Notes: generated from the letters alone by a model not told the origin. DNA of 39,542 nt from Prevotella sp. (GCA_016285245.1 JAEEQH010000027.1:1-39542), one strand, 5' to 3'. Positions 31,748 through 39,542 are shown, numbered from the stretch's first letter. Translations and numbers: made by a program.

Positions 31748-34426
31748 ATGATACGTTTGAGCATGTGGAACAACCGATGGGTGATGCTGATGGCATGTCT
31801 CATCTCTCATCTTTCATTCCTCATTTGCGAAGCGCAGACCCTGACCGTCAACGGCCCGTCGCATATCGCCGCCGGTCAGCAGTTCCGCCTGTCGTATACC
31901 GTCAACACCCAGAACGTCAGCGGCTTCCGCGTCGGAAACATCCCCGATGCCTTCGAGGTGCTGATGGGGCCGAGCACGTCCACACAGTCGAGCATACAGA
32001 TCATCAATGGCCGCACCACGCAGTCGTCAGCCATCACCTATACCTATATCCTCGTGGCGACGAAGAACGGCACCTTTACCATTCCGCCGGCACACATCAC
32101 CGCCGAGGGTAACGCCATCAGCTCGCAGCCGCTGAAGATTACCGTTAGCGGACAGGCGCAGCAACAGCAGGGTGGGGCACAGCAGCAGGGCGGCGGCCGA
32201 CAAAGAGCCCAGGAGCCCATGCGTGCTGCAGGCACGGCCATCTCGGGTAGCGACCTCTTCATCCGTGTCAGCGCCAACAAGCACCGTGTCCACGAGCAGG
32301 AGCCCATCCTGCTGACGTACAAGGTGTACACGCTGGTTGACCTCACGCAGCTCGAGGGTAAGATGCCCGAGCTCAACGGCTTTCACACCCAGGAGGTGCA
32401 GCTGCCTCAGCAGAAGAGTTTCAAGATAGAGACCCTCAACGGCCGTCCCTACCGCACGGTGACATGGAGCCAGTATGTCATGTTCCCGCAGATTACGGGT
32501 AAGCTGAAGATTCCCCCCATCACCTTCCACGGCATTGTCGTCCAGCAGAACCGCAACATCGACCCCTTCGAGGCGTTCTTCAACGGTGGCTCGGGCTATG
32601 TCGAGGTGAAGAAGGATATCGTCGCTCCCAGCGTCGAGATACAGGTAGACCCCCTGCCGCAGCGCCCCGCCGACTTCTCAGGCGGCGTCGGACACTTCAA
32701 TATCTCGGCCAGCCTGACGAAGACCGAGGTGAAGGCCAACGACCCCGTGACCCTGCGTGTCGTCGTCAGCGGCGTGGGTAACCTGAAGCTCATCAAGCAG
32801 CCCGTTGTAAATATCCCCAAAGACTTCGACAAGTACGACCCGAAGCTGACGGAGAAGACCAAGCTCACCACCAGCGGCGTCGAGGGCTCGATGATTTACG
32901 ACTACCTCATCGTGCCGCGTCATCCGGGCCAATTTGAGATTCCCCCCGTCACTTTCACCTACTACGACACCCAGTCGAACAGCTACAAGACCGTGAAGAC
33001 CGAGGCGTTCACCCTTGATGTCGACAAGGGCAAGGGCTCTCAGGGCACACCCGTCTATACCGGACAGGAGGATGTGGAGTTGCTGAACCAGGACATCCGC
33101 TACATCAAGACCGGCAACACGACGCAGCACGCCCTCGGGCACTACTTCTTTGGCAGCCGCGTCTACTGGCTGTCGCTGGCCCTGCTGCTCCTCGTCTTTG
33201 TCTCGCTGTTCGTCATCTTCCGCCGTCGCGCCATCGAGAACGCCAACGTCGTCAAGCAGCGTGCAGGCAAGGCCAACAAGGTGGCTACGCGTCGACTGAA
33301 GAAAGCCTCGCGACTGATGGCCGCCAACCAGCCGTCGCAGTTTTATGACGAGGTACTCCGCGCCCTCTGGGGCTATGTCGGCGACAAGCTGAACATCCCC
33401 GTCGAGCAGCTGTCGCACGACAATATCGCCGACCGTCTTACCAGCCGTGGCGTCGACGAGACTATCGTCCAGCAGTTCATCGGTGCCATCGACGAGTGCG
33501 AGTTCGAACGCTATGCTCCCGGCGACCCGAAGGGAAATATGAATAAGGTTTACGAGAAAGCCATGACCGCTATAGAAAAGATTGAGAACAGTATGAAAAA
33601 GGGCAGCAAGAAGACTGATGGTGGCATGAACCGTGTGGTTCTACTAGCCGTCATCATGCTTTCCTCATTCCTTGCCACGCTTTCCGCTCATGCCCAGTCC
33701 GATAGTGTTGCCACAGACCATCCTGTTGCAGCGGCTACCGTCACCAAGGCCGATGCCGACAGCGCCTATGCCGCCGGCCGCTATCAGGATGCTATCCGCG
33801 ACTACGAGGCGCTGCTGAAGCAGGGCGTCAGCGCCGACCTCTACTATAATCTCGGCAACGCCTATTACCGTACCGAGGACATCACCCGCGCCGTACTCAA
33901 CTACGAGCGCGCCTTCCAGCTGTCGCCTGGCGACAAGGACATCCGCCACAACCTGCAGATGGCCCGTTCGAAGACCATCGACAAGATTACGCCCGAGACG
34001 GAGTTCTTCTTCATCACGTGGATGCGTGCCGTCGTCAATGTCATGAGCGTCGACGCCTGGGCAAAGACTGCTCTTGGTGCTCTGGCGCTGGCCATCGTGC
34101 TGGCATTGGTCTACCTCTTCGCCGAGCGTCTTTGGCTGCGTAAGCTCGGCTTCTTCGGCGGCGGCCTGTTGCTGTTGCTGTTCCTTGTCTGCAACCTCTT
34201 TGCCTATCTGCAGAAGAACGAGCTGACACACCATCGCGGCGCCATTGTCATGAGCTCCGCCGTCAACGTCAAGAGCACCCCCGCCGCCAACGGTACCGAC
34301 CTCTTCATTCTCCACGAGGGCACGCGTGTCGACATCATCGACGACCAGATGCAGCAATGGAAGCAGATCCGTGTGGCCGACGGCAAGGAAGGGTGGATAG
34401 AGACCTCACAGATAGAAACCATTTAA
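31748..34426 (+). CDS. BatD-BatE fusion
   Basis: The 892-residue protein starts MIRLSMWNNR with a signal peptide ending near FLICEAQ. The first two thirds are BatD: repeated Ig-like periplasmic domains (LTVNGPSHIAAGQQFRLSYTV, FIRVSANKHRVHEQEPILLTYKVYTLVDLTQLEGKMP), a TM at about 472-491 and a cytoplasmic helical domain. After a Lys-rich linker a new signal-like segment appears (MNRVVLLAVIMLSS, codon at 33626), then BatE: TPRs with DLYYNLGNAYYRTEDITRAVLNYERAF, two TMs and a C-terminal SH3-like domain (VNVKSTPAANGTDLFILHEGTRV). No stop separates the parts. Two upstream in-frame ATGs lie in repeat sequence and are less likely. Confidence 0.86.
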   Translation: MIRLSMWNNRWVMLMACLISHLSFLICEAQTLTVNGPSHIAAGQQFRLSYTVNTQNVSGFRVGNIPDAFEVLMGPSTSTQSSIQIINGRTTQSSAITYTYILVATKNGTFTIPPAHITAEGNAISSQPLKITVSGQAQQQQGGAQQQGGGRQRAQEPMRAAGTAISGSDLFIRVSANKHRVHEQEPILLTYKVYTLVDLTQLEGKMPELNGFHTQEVQLPQQKSFKIETLNGRPYRTVTWSQYVMFPQITGKLKIPPITFHGIVVQQNRNIDPFEAFFNGGSGYVEVKKDIVAPSVEIQVDPLPQRPADFSGGVGHFNISASLTKTEVKANDPVTLRVVVSGVGNLKLIKQPVVNIPKDFDKYDPKLTEKTKLTTSGVEGSMIYDYLIVPRHPGQFEIPPVTFTYYDTQSNSYKTVKTEAFTLDVDKGKGSQGTPVYTGQEDVELLNQDIRYIKTGNTTQHALGHYFFGSRVYWLSLALLLLVFVSLFVIFRRRAIENANVVKQRAGKANKVATRRLKKASRLMAANQPSQFYDEVLRALWGYVGDKLNIPVEQLSHDNIADRLTSRGVDETIVQQFIGAIDECEFERYAPGDPKGNMNKVYEKAMTAIEKIENSMKKGSKKTDGGMNRVVLLAVIMLSSFLATLSAHAQSDSVATDHPVAAATVTKADADSAYAAGRYQDAIRDYEALLKQGVSADLYYNLGNAYYRTEDITRAVLNYERAFQLSPGDKDIRHNLQMARSKTIDKITPETEFFFITWMRAVVNVMSVDAWAKTALGALALAIVLALVYLFAERLWLRKLGFFGGGLLLLLFLVCNLFAYLQKNELTHHRGAIVMSSAVNVKSTPAANGTDLFILHEGTRVDIIDDQMQQWKQIRVADGKEGWIETSQIETI

Positions 34427-34443
34427 CCCGCAAGAGAAAGCTG

Positions 34444-35136
34444 ATGGATATAGAGACCCTCATACAACTGGACCGTGAGTTGCTGTTGGCCGTCAACGGC
34501 AGCTCGTCAATCTATCTCGATATGCTCGCGCGAACGCTGACAGCCACCGTGACGTGGGTGCCGCTCTACGTGTCGCTATTCTTCCTTGTGCTCAAGAATA
34601 ACGAGTCGTTCCTGAAGATCCTGCTGATCATCGGCTGTGCCGCCCTCTGTGTGCTACTGGCGGGTACTGTCGACGACACCATCGTCAAACCGCTCGTGGC
34701 ACGCTGGCGACCGGCCCACGACCCGCAGATAGGTGCCGTCGTCGATGTCGTCAACGGCTATCGCGGCGGACGGTTCGGCTTCTTCTCGGCCCATGCCTGC
34801 AACACGTTCAGCATCGCCATCTTCTTCAGCCTCCTTGTGCGCTCGCGCCTGCTGACGTTCTTCATGGTGCTGTGGTCGCTCGTCAATTGCTGGACACGTC
34901 TCTACCTCGGCGTCCACTTCCCCGGCGACATCCTTGTCGGACTGCTTTGGGGAGCCGTCGTGGGTGTCCTTGTCTACCTGCTCTACAACTACCTCTACCG
35001 CCGCTATATCGGTACCACGGGCTATATATCGGCCAAGTACACCTCCAGCGGCTACCGTTACGAGGATGTCAACATCGTCGTTTGCGTCCTCGTCTTCACT
35101 TTCATCTATGCATTGCTCCGTGCGTGCATCGTCTGA
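34444..35136 (+). CDS. PAP2-superfamily membrane phosphatase
   Basis: The 230-residue protein begins MDIETLIQLDRELLLAVNG and has about five TM helices. PAP2 motifs: KPLVARWRP (motif 1), FFSAHACNTF (motif 2, here SAHAxNT rather than PSGH) and RLYLGVHFPGDI (motif 3 with the catalytic His). Family members dephosphorylate lipid pyrophosphates such as undecaprenyl-PP or lipid A phosphates in the envelope. It starts 17 nt after batD-batE and ends 12 nt before queA. Confidence 0.87.
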   Translation: MDIETLIQLDRELLLAVNGSSSIYLDMLARTLTATVTWVPLYVSLFFLVLKNNESFLKILLIIGCAALCVLLAGTVDDTIVKPLVARWRPAHDPQIGAVVDVVNGYRGGRFGFFSAHACNTFSIAIFFSLLVRSRLLTFFMVLWSLVNCWTRLYLGVHFPGDILVGLLWGAVVGVLVYLLYNYLYRRYIGTTGYISAKYTSSGYRYEDVNIVVCVLVFTFIYALLRACIV

Positions 35137-35148
35137 CAAACTACCATA

Positions 35149-36441
35149 ATGGAAACGAAAGACATACAAATCAGCGATTATAACTACCCGTTGCCCGACG
35201 AGCGCATCGCCAAGTTCCCCAAGGCCGAGCGCGACACGTCGAAACTTCTTGTATATAAAAAAGGTGTAGTCTGCGAGGACGTGTTCCGCAACCTCCCCGA
35301 CTACCTGCCCGAGGGTGCCTTGATGGTGATGAACAACACCCGCGTCATACAGGCACGCCTCCATTTCCGTAAGAAGAGCGTTGACGTGAAAGGAGAGAGC
35401 AGGGACGGCGCACTCATCGAGGTGTTCCTGCTGGAACCCTTCGCCCCGGCCGACTACGAACAGATGTTCCAGCAGACACAACGTTGCACGTGGCTCTGTC
35501 TTGTCGGTAACCTGAAGAAGTGGAAGGAAGGACCGCTGACCATCGAACATGGCCCGTTGACCTTCTCAGCTACGCGCAAGGGTGAGCACGGCACCAGCCA
35601 ACTCGTTGATTTTGAATGGAGTGGGGGACAGTCCTTCGCCGAGGTCCTCGACATTCTGGGCGAGCTGCCCATACCGCCATACCTGAACCGTGAGACGCAG
35701 GAGAGCGACAAGACCACCTACCAGACCGTCTACTCGAAGATCAAGGGCAGCGTTGCCGCACCCACCGCCGGTCTCCACTTCACCGACCGCGTGCTCAGCG
35801 CTGTCGACGCCCGCGGCATCGAACGCGAGGAGGTGACGCTCCACGTCGGCGCAGGCACCTTCCGTCCTGTGAAGTCCGAGACCATCGGCGACCACCCCAT
35901 GCACACCGAGTACATCGCCGTCCATCGCCGTACCATCGAGCGTCTCCTGGCACACGACTGTCAGGCCATCGCCGTCGGCACCACCAGCGTGCGAACCCTC
36001 GAGAGTCTCTACTATATGGGCCTCAAGATTCTTCGCCGTCCTGACATCACCGAGGAAGAACTCCACGTCAACCAATGGGAACCCTATGAGAGAATAGAGA
36101 TGATAGATGAAAGATATGATTACAATCAAGGCGACAATCAGGGCGTGCAAGGTAATCATATCTTTCATCTTTCACCTTTCATTTCGATACAGGCCTTGCT
36201 CGCCTGGATGGACCGTAACGGTCTCACCGTGCTCCACTCGTCGACCCAGATTATCATTGCTCCGGGCTACGACTACAAGATTGTGCGGATGCTCATCACG
36301 AACTTCCACCAGCCGCAGTCCACGCTCCTGCTGCTTGTCAGCGCCTTCGTCCACGGCGACTGGCGACGCATTTACGACTATGCTCTCAGCCACGACTTCC
36401 GCTTCCTGAGCTATGGCGACTCTTCGCTCCTCATTCCGTAG
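35149..36441 (+). CDS. queA: tRNA preQ1(34) S-adenosylmethionine ribosyltransferase-isomerase with an in-frame insertion
   Basis: The 430-residue protein has YNYPLPDERIAKFP, MVMNNTRVIQARL, LPIPPYLNR, YSKIKGSVAAPTAGLHFT, TLHVGAGTFRPVK, GTTSVRTLES, APGYDYKIV and LITNFHQPQSTLLLLVSAF, all typical of QueA. It adds the epoxycyclopentane ring in queuosine synthesis. Residues about 315-344 (RIEMIDERYD...IFHLSPF) do not match the family and are encoded by an 18-bp perfect inverted repeat with loop (separate entry). E. coli QueA is about 356 residues, so this protein is clearly longer. Catalytic segments lie on both sides of the insertion and look intact. Confidence 0.94.
   Translation: METKDIQISDYNYPLPDERIAKFPKAERDTSKLLVYKKGVVCEDVFRNLPDYLPEGALMVMNNTRVIQARLHFRKKSVDVKGESRDGALIEVFLLEPFAPADYEQMFQQTQRCTWLCLVGNLKKWKEGPLTIEHGPLTFSATRKGEHGTSQLVDFEWSGGQSFAEVLDILGELPIPPYLNRETQESDKTTYQTVYSKIKGSVAAPTAGLHFTDRVLSAVDARGIEREEVTLHVGAGTFRPVKSETIGDHPMHTEYIAVHRRTIERLLAHDCQAIAVGTTSVRTLESLYYMGLKILRRPDITEEELHVNQWEPYERIEMIDERYDYNQGDNQGVQGNHIFHLSPFISIQALLAWMDRNGLTVLHSSTQIIIAPGYDYKIVRMLITNFHQPQSTLLLLVSAFVHGDWRRIYDYALSHDFRFLSYGDSSLLIP
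36106..36169. repeat. 18-bp perfect inverted repeat inserted in frame in queA
   Basis: GATGAAAGATATGATTAC (36106-36123) and its exact reverse complement (36152-36169) flank a 28-nt loop; weaker complementarity extends about 9 bp outward (GAGATGATA / CTTTCACC). Unlike the GC-rich inserts in leuC and rimO it is AT-rich and made of ATGAAAG-type units like the intergenic spacers in this window. Confidence 0.85.
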
Positions 36442-36519
36442 AAAATGTGTTGATGATTGTCAAATGGACTTATCAAAATGCAAGAAAATGCTGATTTTTT
36501 GTGAATTTATGCTCAAATA

Positions 36520-36551
36520 TTTGGTCAAATGAAATAAAAAGTGTAATTTCG
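36520..36551 (+). promoter_or_regulatory. Promoter of serC-serA
   Basis: TTTGG (36520-36524) is spaced 20 bp from TAATTTCG (36544-36551), which differs from TAnnTTTG at one base. The leader to serC is about 75 nt. The gap to queA (36442-36519) holds no clear terminator. Confidence 0.65.
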
Positions 36552-36625
36552 CAGCGCAATTCGGGAAACCGATGATTTGACGAAGAAAAATGAAGTTATA
36601 AACCCATTAAAATAAAGAACAAAAA

Positions 36626-37693
36626 ATGAAGAAGTACAACTTTAATGCCGGTCCCTCGATGCTTCCCCGCGAGGTCATCGAAGCTACCGCCAAACAGTGT
36701 CTCGATTTCAACGGTTCAGGTCTCTCACTCATGGAGATCAGCCACCGTGCAAAGGATTTTCAGCCCGTCGTTGACGAGGCTGTGGCTCTGGTGAAGGAAT
36801 TGCTCGACGTGCCCGAGGGCTACTCAGTCATTTTCCTCGGCGGCGGTGCTTCCCTGGAGTTCTGCATGATTCCCTACAACTTCCTCATCAAGAAGGCTGC
36901 TTACCTGAACACGGGTGTCTGGGCAAAGAAGGCCATGAAGGAAGCCAAGCTCTTCGGCGAGGTCGTTGAAGTGGCTTCTTCCGCCGATGCCAACTATACG
37001 TTCATCCCCAAGGACTGGACCGTTCCCGCAGATGCCGACTATCTCCACATCACGACGAACAACACCATCTACGGTACTGAGATTCGCAAGGACCTCGACG
37101 TGCCCGTGCGCCTCATTGCCGATATGTCGTCTGATATCTTCAGCCGTCCCATCGATGTCGCCAAGTACGACGCCATCTATGCCGGTGCACAGAAGAACCT
37201 CGCTATGGCCGGTGTCACCATCGCCATCCTGAAGGACGACGCCCTGGGCAAGGCTCCCCGCCAGATTCCCACCATGCTCGACTACCGCACACACGTTGAG
37301 AAGGGCTCGATGTTCAACACACCTCCTGTGGTGCCTATCTACAGCGCCCTCGAGAACCTCCGCTGGATCAAGAAGCAGGGTGGCGTTGAGGCTATGGACA
37401 AGCTCGCCAAGCAGCGTGCCGAGATCGTCTACGGCGAGATCGACCGCAACAAGTGCTTCGTCGGTACCGCCAAGGAGGAGGACCGTTCGCTCATGAACCT
37501 CTGCTTCGTCATGGCTGACGAGTACAAGGAGCTCGAGAAGGACTTCCTCGACTTCGCCGTATCGAAGGGCATGGTCGGCGTGAAGGGTCACCGTTCTGTC
37601 GGCGGCTTCCGCGCCAGCTGCTACAACGCCCAGACCATCGAAGGCTGCAACGCCCTCGTTGCCTGCATGAAGGAGTTCGAAGCTAATCACTAA
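36626..37693 (+). CDS. serC: Phosphoserine aminotransferase
   Basis: The 355-residue PLP enzyme begins [21 protein letters not shown] and has [18 protein letters not shown], the lysine-bearing [17 protein letters not shown] (PLP lysine in QKN), [17 protein letters not shown] and [15 protein letters not shown]. It converts 3-phosphohydroxypyruvate to phosphoserine. It is followed after 23 nt by serA in the same direction. Length is normal. Confidence 0.96.
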   Translation: MKKYNFNAGPSMLPREVIEATAKQCLDFNGSGLSLMEISHRAKDFQPVVDEAVALVKELLDVPEGYSVIFLGGGASLEFCMIPYNFLIKKAAYLNTGVWAKKAMKEAKLFGEVVEVASSADANYTFIPKDWTVPADADYLHITTNNTIYGTEIRKDLDVPVRLIADMSSDIFSRPIDVAKYDAIYAGAQKNLAMAGVTIAILKDDALGKAPRQIPTMLDYRTHVEKGSMFNTPPVVPIYSALENLRWIKKQGGVEAMDKLAKQRAEIVYGEIDRNKCFVGTAKEEDRSLMNLCFVMADEYKELEKDFLDFAVSKGMVGVKGHRSVGGFRASCYNAQTIEGCNALVACMKEFEANH

Positions 37694-37716
37694 TTAATAA
37701 TTGACAATTGACAGTT

Positions 37717-38634
37717 ATGAAAGTATTAGTTGCTACAGAAAAGCCGTTCGCAGCAGCCGCTGTTGAAGGCATTCGCAAGGAAGTAGAGGCAGCCGGCAAT
37801 GAGCTTGTGCTGCTCGAGAAATATACTGAGAAGGCTCAGCTTTTGGCAGCAGTTGCTGATGCTGATGCGCTGATTATTCGTTCCGACAAGGTCGACGCCG
37901 AGGTGCTCGACGCCGCCAAGCAGCTGAAGATTGTTGTCCGCGCCGGTGCCGGTTACGACAACATCGACCTCGCTGCCGCTACGGCTCACAATGTCGTGGC
38001 TGAGAATACCCCCGGTCAGAACGCCAACGCTGTCGCCGAGCTCGTCTTCGGACTCCTCGTCATGGCCGTCCGCGGCTTCTACAATGGCAAGAGCGGTTCT
38101 GAGCTGCTCGGCAAGAAGCTCGGCATCCTCGCCTTCGGTAACGTTGGCCGTAACGTCGCACGCATCGCCAAGGGCTTCGGCATGGAGGTCTATGCCTACG
38201 ACGCCTTCTGTCCCGCTGATGTCATCGAGGCCGCCGGTGTTCACGCCGTTGCCAACCAGGACGCCCTCTTCGAGACCTGCGACGTTGTTTCGCTCCACAT
38301 CCCTGCTACGCCCGAGACCAAGCAGAGCATCAACTACGCTCTCGTTGGCAAGATGAAGAAGGGTGGCATCCTCGTCAACACCGCCCGCAAGGAGGTCATC
38401 AACGAGCCCGAGCTCATCAAGCTCATGCAGGAGCGTGAGGACCTGAAGTTCGTCACCGACATCATGCCCGATGCCAACGACGAGTTCCAGAAGTTCGAGG
38501 GCCGTTACTTCTCGACCCCGAAGAAGATGGGTGCCCAGACTGCTGAGGCTAACATCAACGCCGGCATCGCCGCAGCCAAGCAGATCAACGCCTTCTTCAA
38601 GGACGGCGACACTAAGTTCCAGGTGAACAAGTAA
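37717..38634 (+). CDS. serA: D-3-phosphoglycerate dehydrogenase, short form
   Basis: The 305-residue D-2-hydroxyacid dehydrogenase begins MKVLVATEKPFAA. It has VRAGAGYDNIDLAAA, the NAD-binding ILAFGNVGRNVARIAKGFG, and NTARKEVINEPEL with the catalytic Arg/Glu neighbourhood. It lacks the ACT domain of longer SerA forms, so serine feedback by ACT is absent. At the usual catalytic-His motif (PHIGA) it reads STPKKMGAQTAEAN, with Lys in place of His, as in other Bacteroidales SerA I recall. An upstream ATG three codons earlier is less likely. Probably functional. Confidence 0.93.
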   Translation: MKVLVATEKPFAAAAVEGIRKEVEAAGNELVLLEKYTEKAQLLAAVADADALIIRSDKVDAEVLDAAKQLKIVVRAGAGYDNIDLAAATAHNVVAENTPGQNANAVAELVFGLLVMAVRGFYNGKSGSELLGKKLGILAFGNVGRNVARIAKGFGMEVYAYDAFCPADVIEAAGVHAVANQDALFETCDVVSLHIPATPETKQSINYALVGKMKKGGILVNTARKEVINEPELIKLMQEREDLKFVTDIMPDANDEFQKFEGRYFSTPKKMGAQTAEANINAGIAAAKQINAFFKDGDTKFQVNK

Positions 38635-38660
38635 GACTTGACATCCCTTTTATATCTACA

Positions 38661-38699
38661 AAACCTCACAATGGGGACACAGTCCCCGTTGTGAGGTTT
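38661..38699 (+). terminator. Strong hairpin after serA
   Basis: AAACCTCACAA (38661-38671) and GGGGAC (38673-38678) pair with GTCCCC (38682-38687) and TTGTGAGGTTT (38689-38699), giving about 18 pairs with one G-T wobble and a 3-nt loop. The T run after it is short (TATCTTT), so termination is likely but not textbook. The outer stem AAACCTCAC is shared with the hairpin at 206-245. Confidence 0.78.
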
Positions 38700-38756
38700 A
38701 TCTTTGTCTCCCGCCCGTCTTTCTCGTCACGAAGTTGTGCAAAAAAGGTTCGAAAA

Positions 38757-38788
38757 TTTGGAACTTTCGTGGAAAGTCCGTATATTTG
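38757..38788 (+). promoter_or_regulatory. Promoter of the nucleotidyltransferase gene
   Basis: TTTG (38757-38760) and TATATTTG (38781-38788) are spaced by 20 bp, an exact Bacteroidetes promoter, 22 nt before the start at 38810. Confidence 0.85.
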
Positions 38789-38809
38789 CAGGCAGAAAAG
38801 CATAACGAC

Positions 38810-39133
38810 ATGGATAAGGCTCAGATGATAAATCACATTAAGCAGACAGCTTCTCGCGTATTGCCTAAGGGTAGTACACTCTATCTATATGGTTCGCGAG
38901 CCCGTGGAGACTACCATGAAGAATCTGACTGGGACCTGCTGTTGCTGCTCGACAAGCCAAAGCTTGTCCACGAAGATTTCGACAAGTATTCCTATCCCTT
39001 CGTGCTGATGGGCTGGGACTTAGGGGCCGATGTCCGTCCTCATGCATACACTAAGGACGAATGGTTCAATGGTCCTCATGCCATGTTTTATTACAACGTC
39101 GAAGAAGACAAGGAGGTGCTGTATGAGTCCTGA
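38810..39133 (+). CDS. MNT-type minimal nucleotidyltransferase (HEPN partner)
   Basis: The 107-residue protein starts MDKAQMINHIKQTASRVLP and has the nucleotidyltransferase motif LYGSRARGDYHEESDWDLLLLLD (GS...DxD at about residues 28-44), then WDLGADVRPHAYTKDEWF. In MNT-HEPN toxin-antitoxin systems such proteins AMPylate or otherwise neutralise a HEPN RNase toxin. A longer upstream start would overlap the promoter. It is immediately followed, overlapping by one base, by a truncated HEPN gene. Confidence 0.88.
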   Translation: MDKAQMINHIKQTASRVLPKGSTLYLYGSRARGDYHEESDWDLLLLLDKPKLVHEDFDKYSYPFVLMGWDLGADVRPHAYTKDEWFNGPHAMFYYNVEEDKEVLYES

Positions 39134-39258
39134 TGCGTGACAATGCAGACTACAACTGCTTCTTTGAGGCTGACGAAGAAAAGCTCCAGCCATACATTGA
39201 GCCTACGCAATTGCTTATTGAAAAGATCAAACAGCATATTGCAAGCGGTAGAAAGTAA
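39133..39258 (+). pseudogene. Truncated HEPN-domain gene (C-terminal tail only)
   Basis: The 41 codons from ATG at 39133 (overlapping the nucleotidyltransferase stop) encode MRDNADYNCFFEADEEKLQP and then a helix to GRK. This resembles the last helix of HEPN partners of MNT proteins (typically ...LRQxGDYDDF..., with an Asp-rich turn and final helix). The preceding ~90 residues, including the expected RxxxxH active site, are missing. I infer an in-frame deletion that fused the remaining tail to the start site. Alternatively it could be a reduced accessory peptide. Confidence 0.68.
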
Positions 39259-39465
39259 TATAATAATGTATACCCTCTAAAAACGGTGTGCCTTTGAAAG
39301 GCGTGTCGCTAACCTGTCCCGGTGACATCTGTAAATTCCCCGCCAAAATTCTTAATTTATGATAATTCTTACTGGGATGTCCTGACTTTTGGGACACCCT
39401 TCGCATTATTTTGCGATCGAATTACGAATACAAGCCAAACGAAGTTTAACAAAAATAGAAAAGTT

Positions 39466-39542
39466 ATGGAAACAAAGAAACTGTATTTGATGGATCAAGT
39501 GATTGACCTCTCAATGACCAAGCTCTTCCAGCTGGCAGAGTA
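39466..39542 (+). CDS. 5' end of an unidentified gene, cut by the window edge
   Basis: ATG at 39466 opens a frame encoding METKKLYLMDQVIDLSMTKL and a few more residues up to the window end. A run of A-rich sequence precedes it. No family can be recognised from 25 residues. The gap 39259-39465 contains a small palindrome (GCCTTT/AAAGGC near 39290) and an imperfect inverted repeat around 39375-39400 (GGGATGTCC...GGGACACCC), but no clear promoter or mobile-element ends. Confidence 0.35.
   Translation, partial: METKKLYLMDQVIDLSMTKLFQLAE

Noticed and set aside
37717..38634. Loss of the catalytic His as evidence that serA is a pseudogene
   Set aside because: The rest of the enzyme is intact, the Lys replacement appears to be lineage-typical, and the gene keeps its operon with serC.
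39259..39465. Inverted repeats near 39375-39400 as the end of an insertion sequence
   Set aside because: The repeats are short and imperfect, no transposase features appear in the 25 visible residues of the following gene, and no target duplication can be seen.

Overview
The window looks like chromosomal DNA of a Bacteroidales bacterium, most likely Prevotellaceae. The signs are: -7 boxes of the form TAnnTTTG with TTTG about 20 bp upstream; A-rich rather than Shine-Dalgarno leaders; protein families and gene orders typical of the group (Bat aerotolerance genes, CNNM/CorC-type GldE relative, serC-serA, methylmalonyl-CoA decarboxylase parts); and GC-rich genes separated by AT-rich gaps full of short repeats. 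Most genes are housekeeping. No prophage, complete insertion sequence or CRISPR array is visible.

Layout. (1) 1-4680, minus strand: a secreted type-B carboxylesterase, then a methylmalonyl-CoA module (epimerase, carboxyltransferase, a 50-residue small subunit and a biotin carrier) without the usual membrane beta subunit. (2) 4757-11191, minus strand: leuA-leuC-leuD-cimA-leuB. LeuC, LeuD and LeuB can serve both the leucine route (LeuA) and a citramalate route to isoleucine (CimA). Upstream lies a 26-codon leader rich in Leu, Ile and Val codons, with mutually exclusive antiterminator and terminator stems: a ribosome-mediated attenuator. (3) 11231-16703, minus strand: envelope genes (barrel-like outer-membrane protein, LptC, CNNM/CorC protein, PpiD-like foldase). 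(4) 16820-19403, plus strand: HIT, DUF1015, YigZ/IMPACT and tRNA-Ser(CGA). (5) 19404-20226: gene-free, with a long hairpin element and direct repeats. (6) 20227-21743: SDR oxidoreductase and a convergent metallo-hydrolase lipoprotein. (7) 21945-36441: one co-directional run: ftsY, a 27-residue membrane microprotein, rimO, an HU-family gene, an HU-TM-LysM gene, moxR, DUF58, a secreted membrane protein, batA, fused batB-batC, fused batD-batE, PAP2 and queA. (8) 36520-38699: serC-serA for serine synthesis. (9) 38757-39542: a MNT nucleotidyltransferase followed by only the tail of its HEPN partner, then an unidentified gene start cut by the window end.

The most interesting points are: the coupled pair of HU-family genes, one of which is tethered to the inner membrane and carries a periplasmic LysM domain (a possible nucleoid-to-cell-wall link); the branched-chain amino-acid attenuator; and three housekeeping genes (leuC, rimO, queA) carrying in-frame palindromic insertions that resemble intergenic repeats. 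All calls rest on reading the sequence and on remembered family features; no database search was run.
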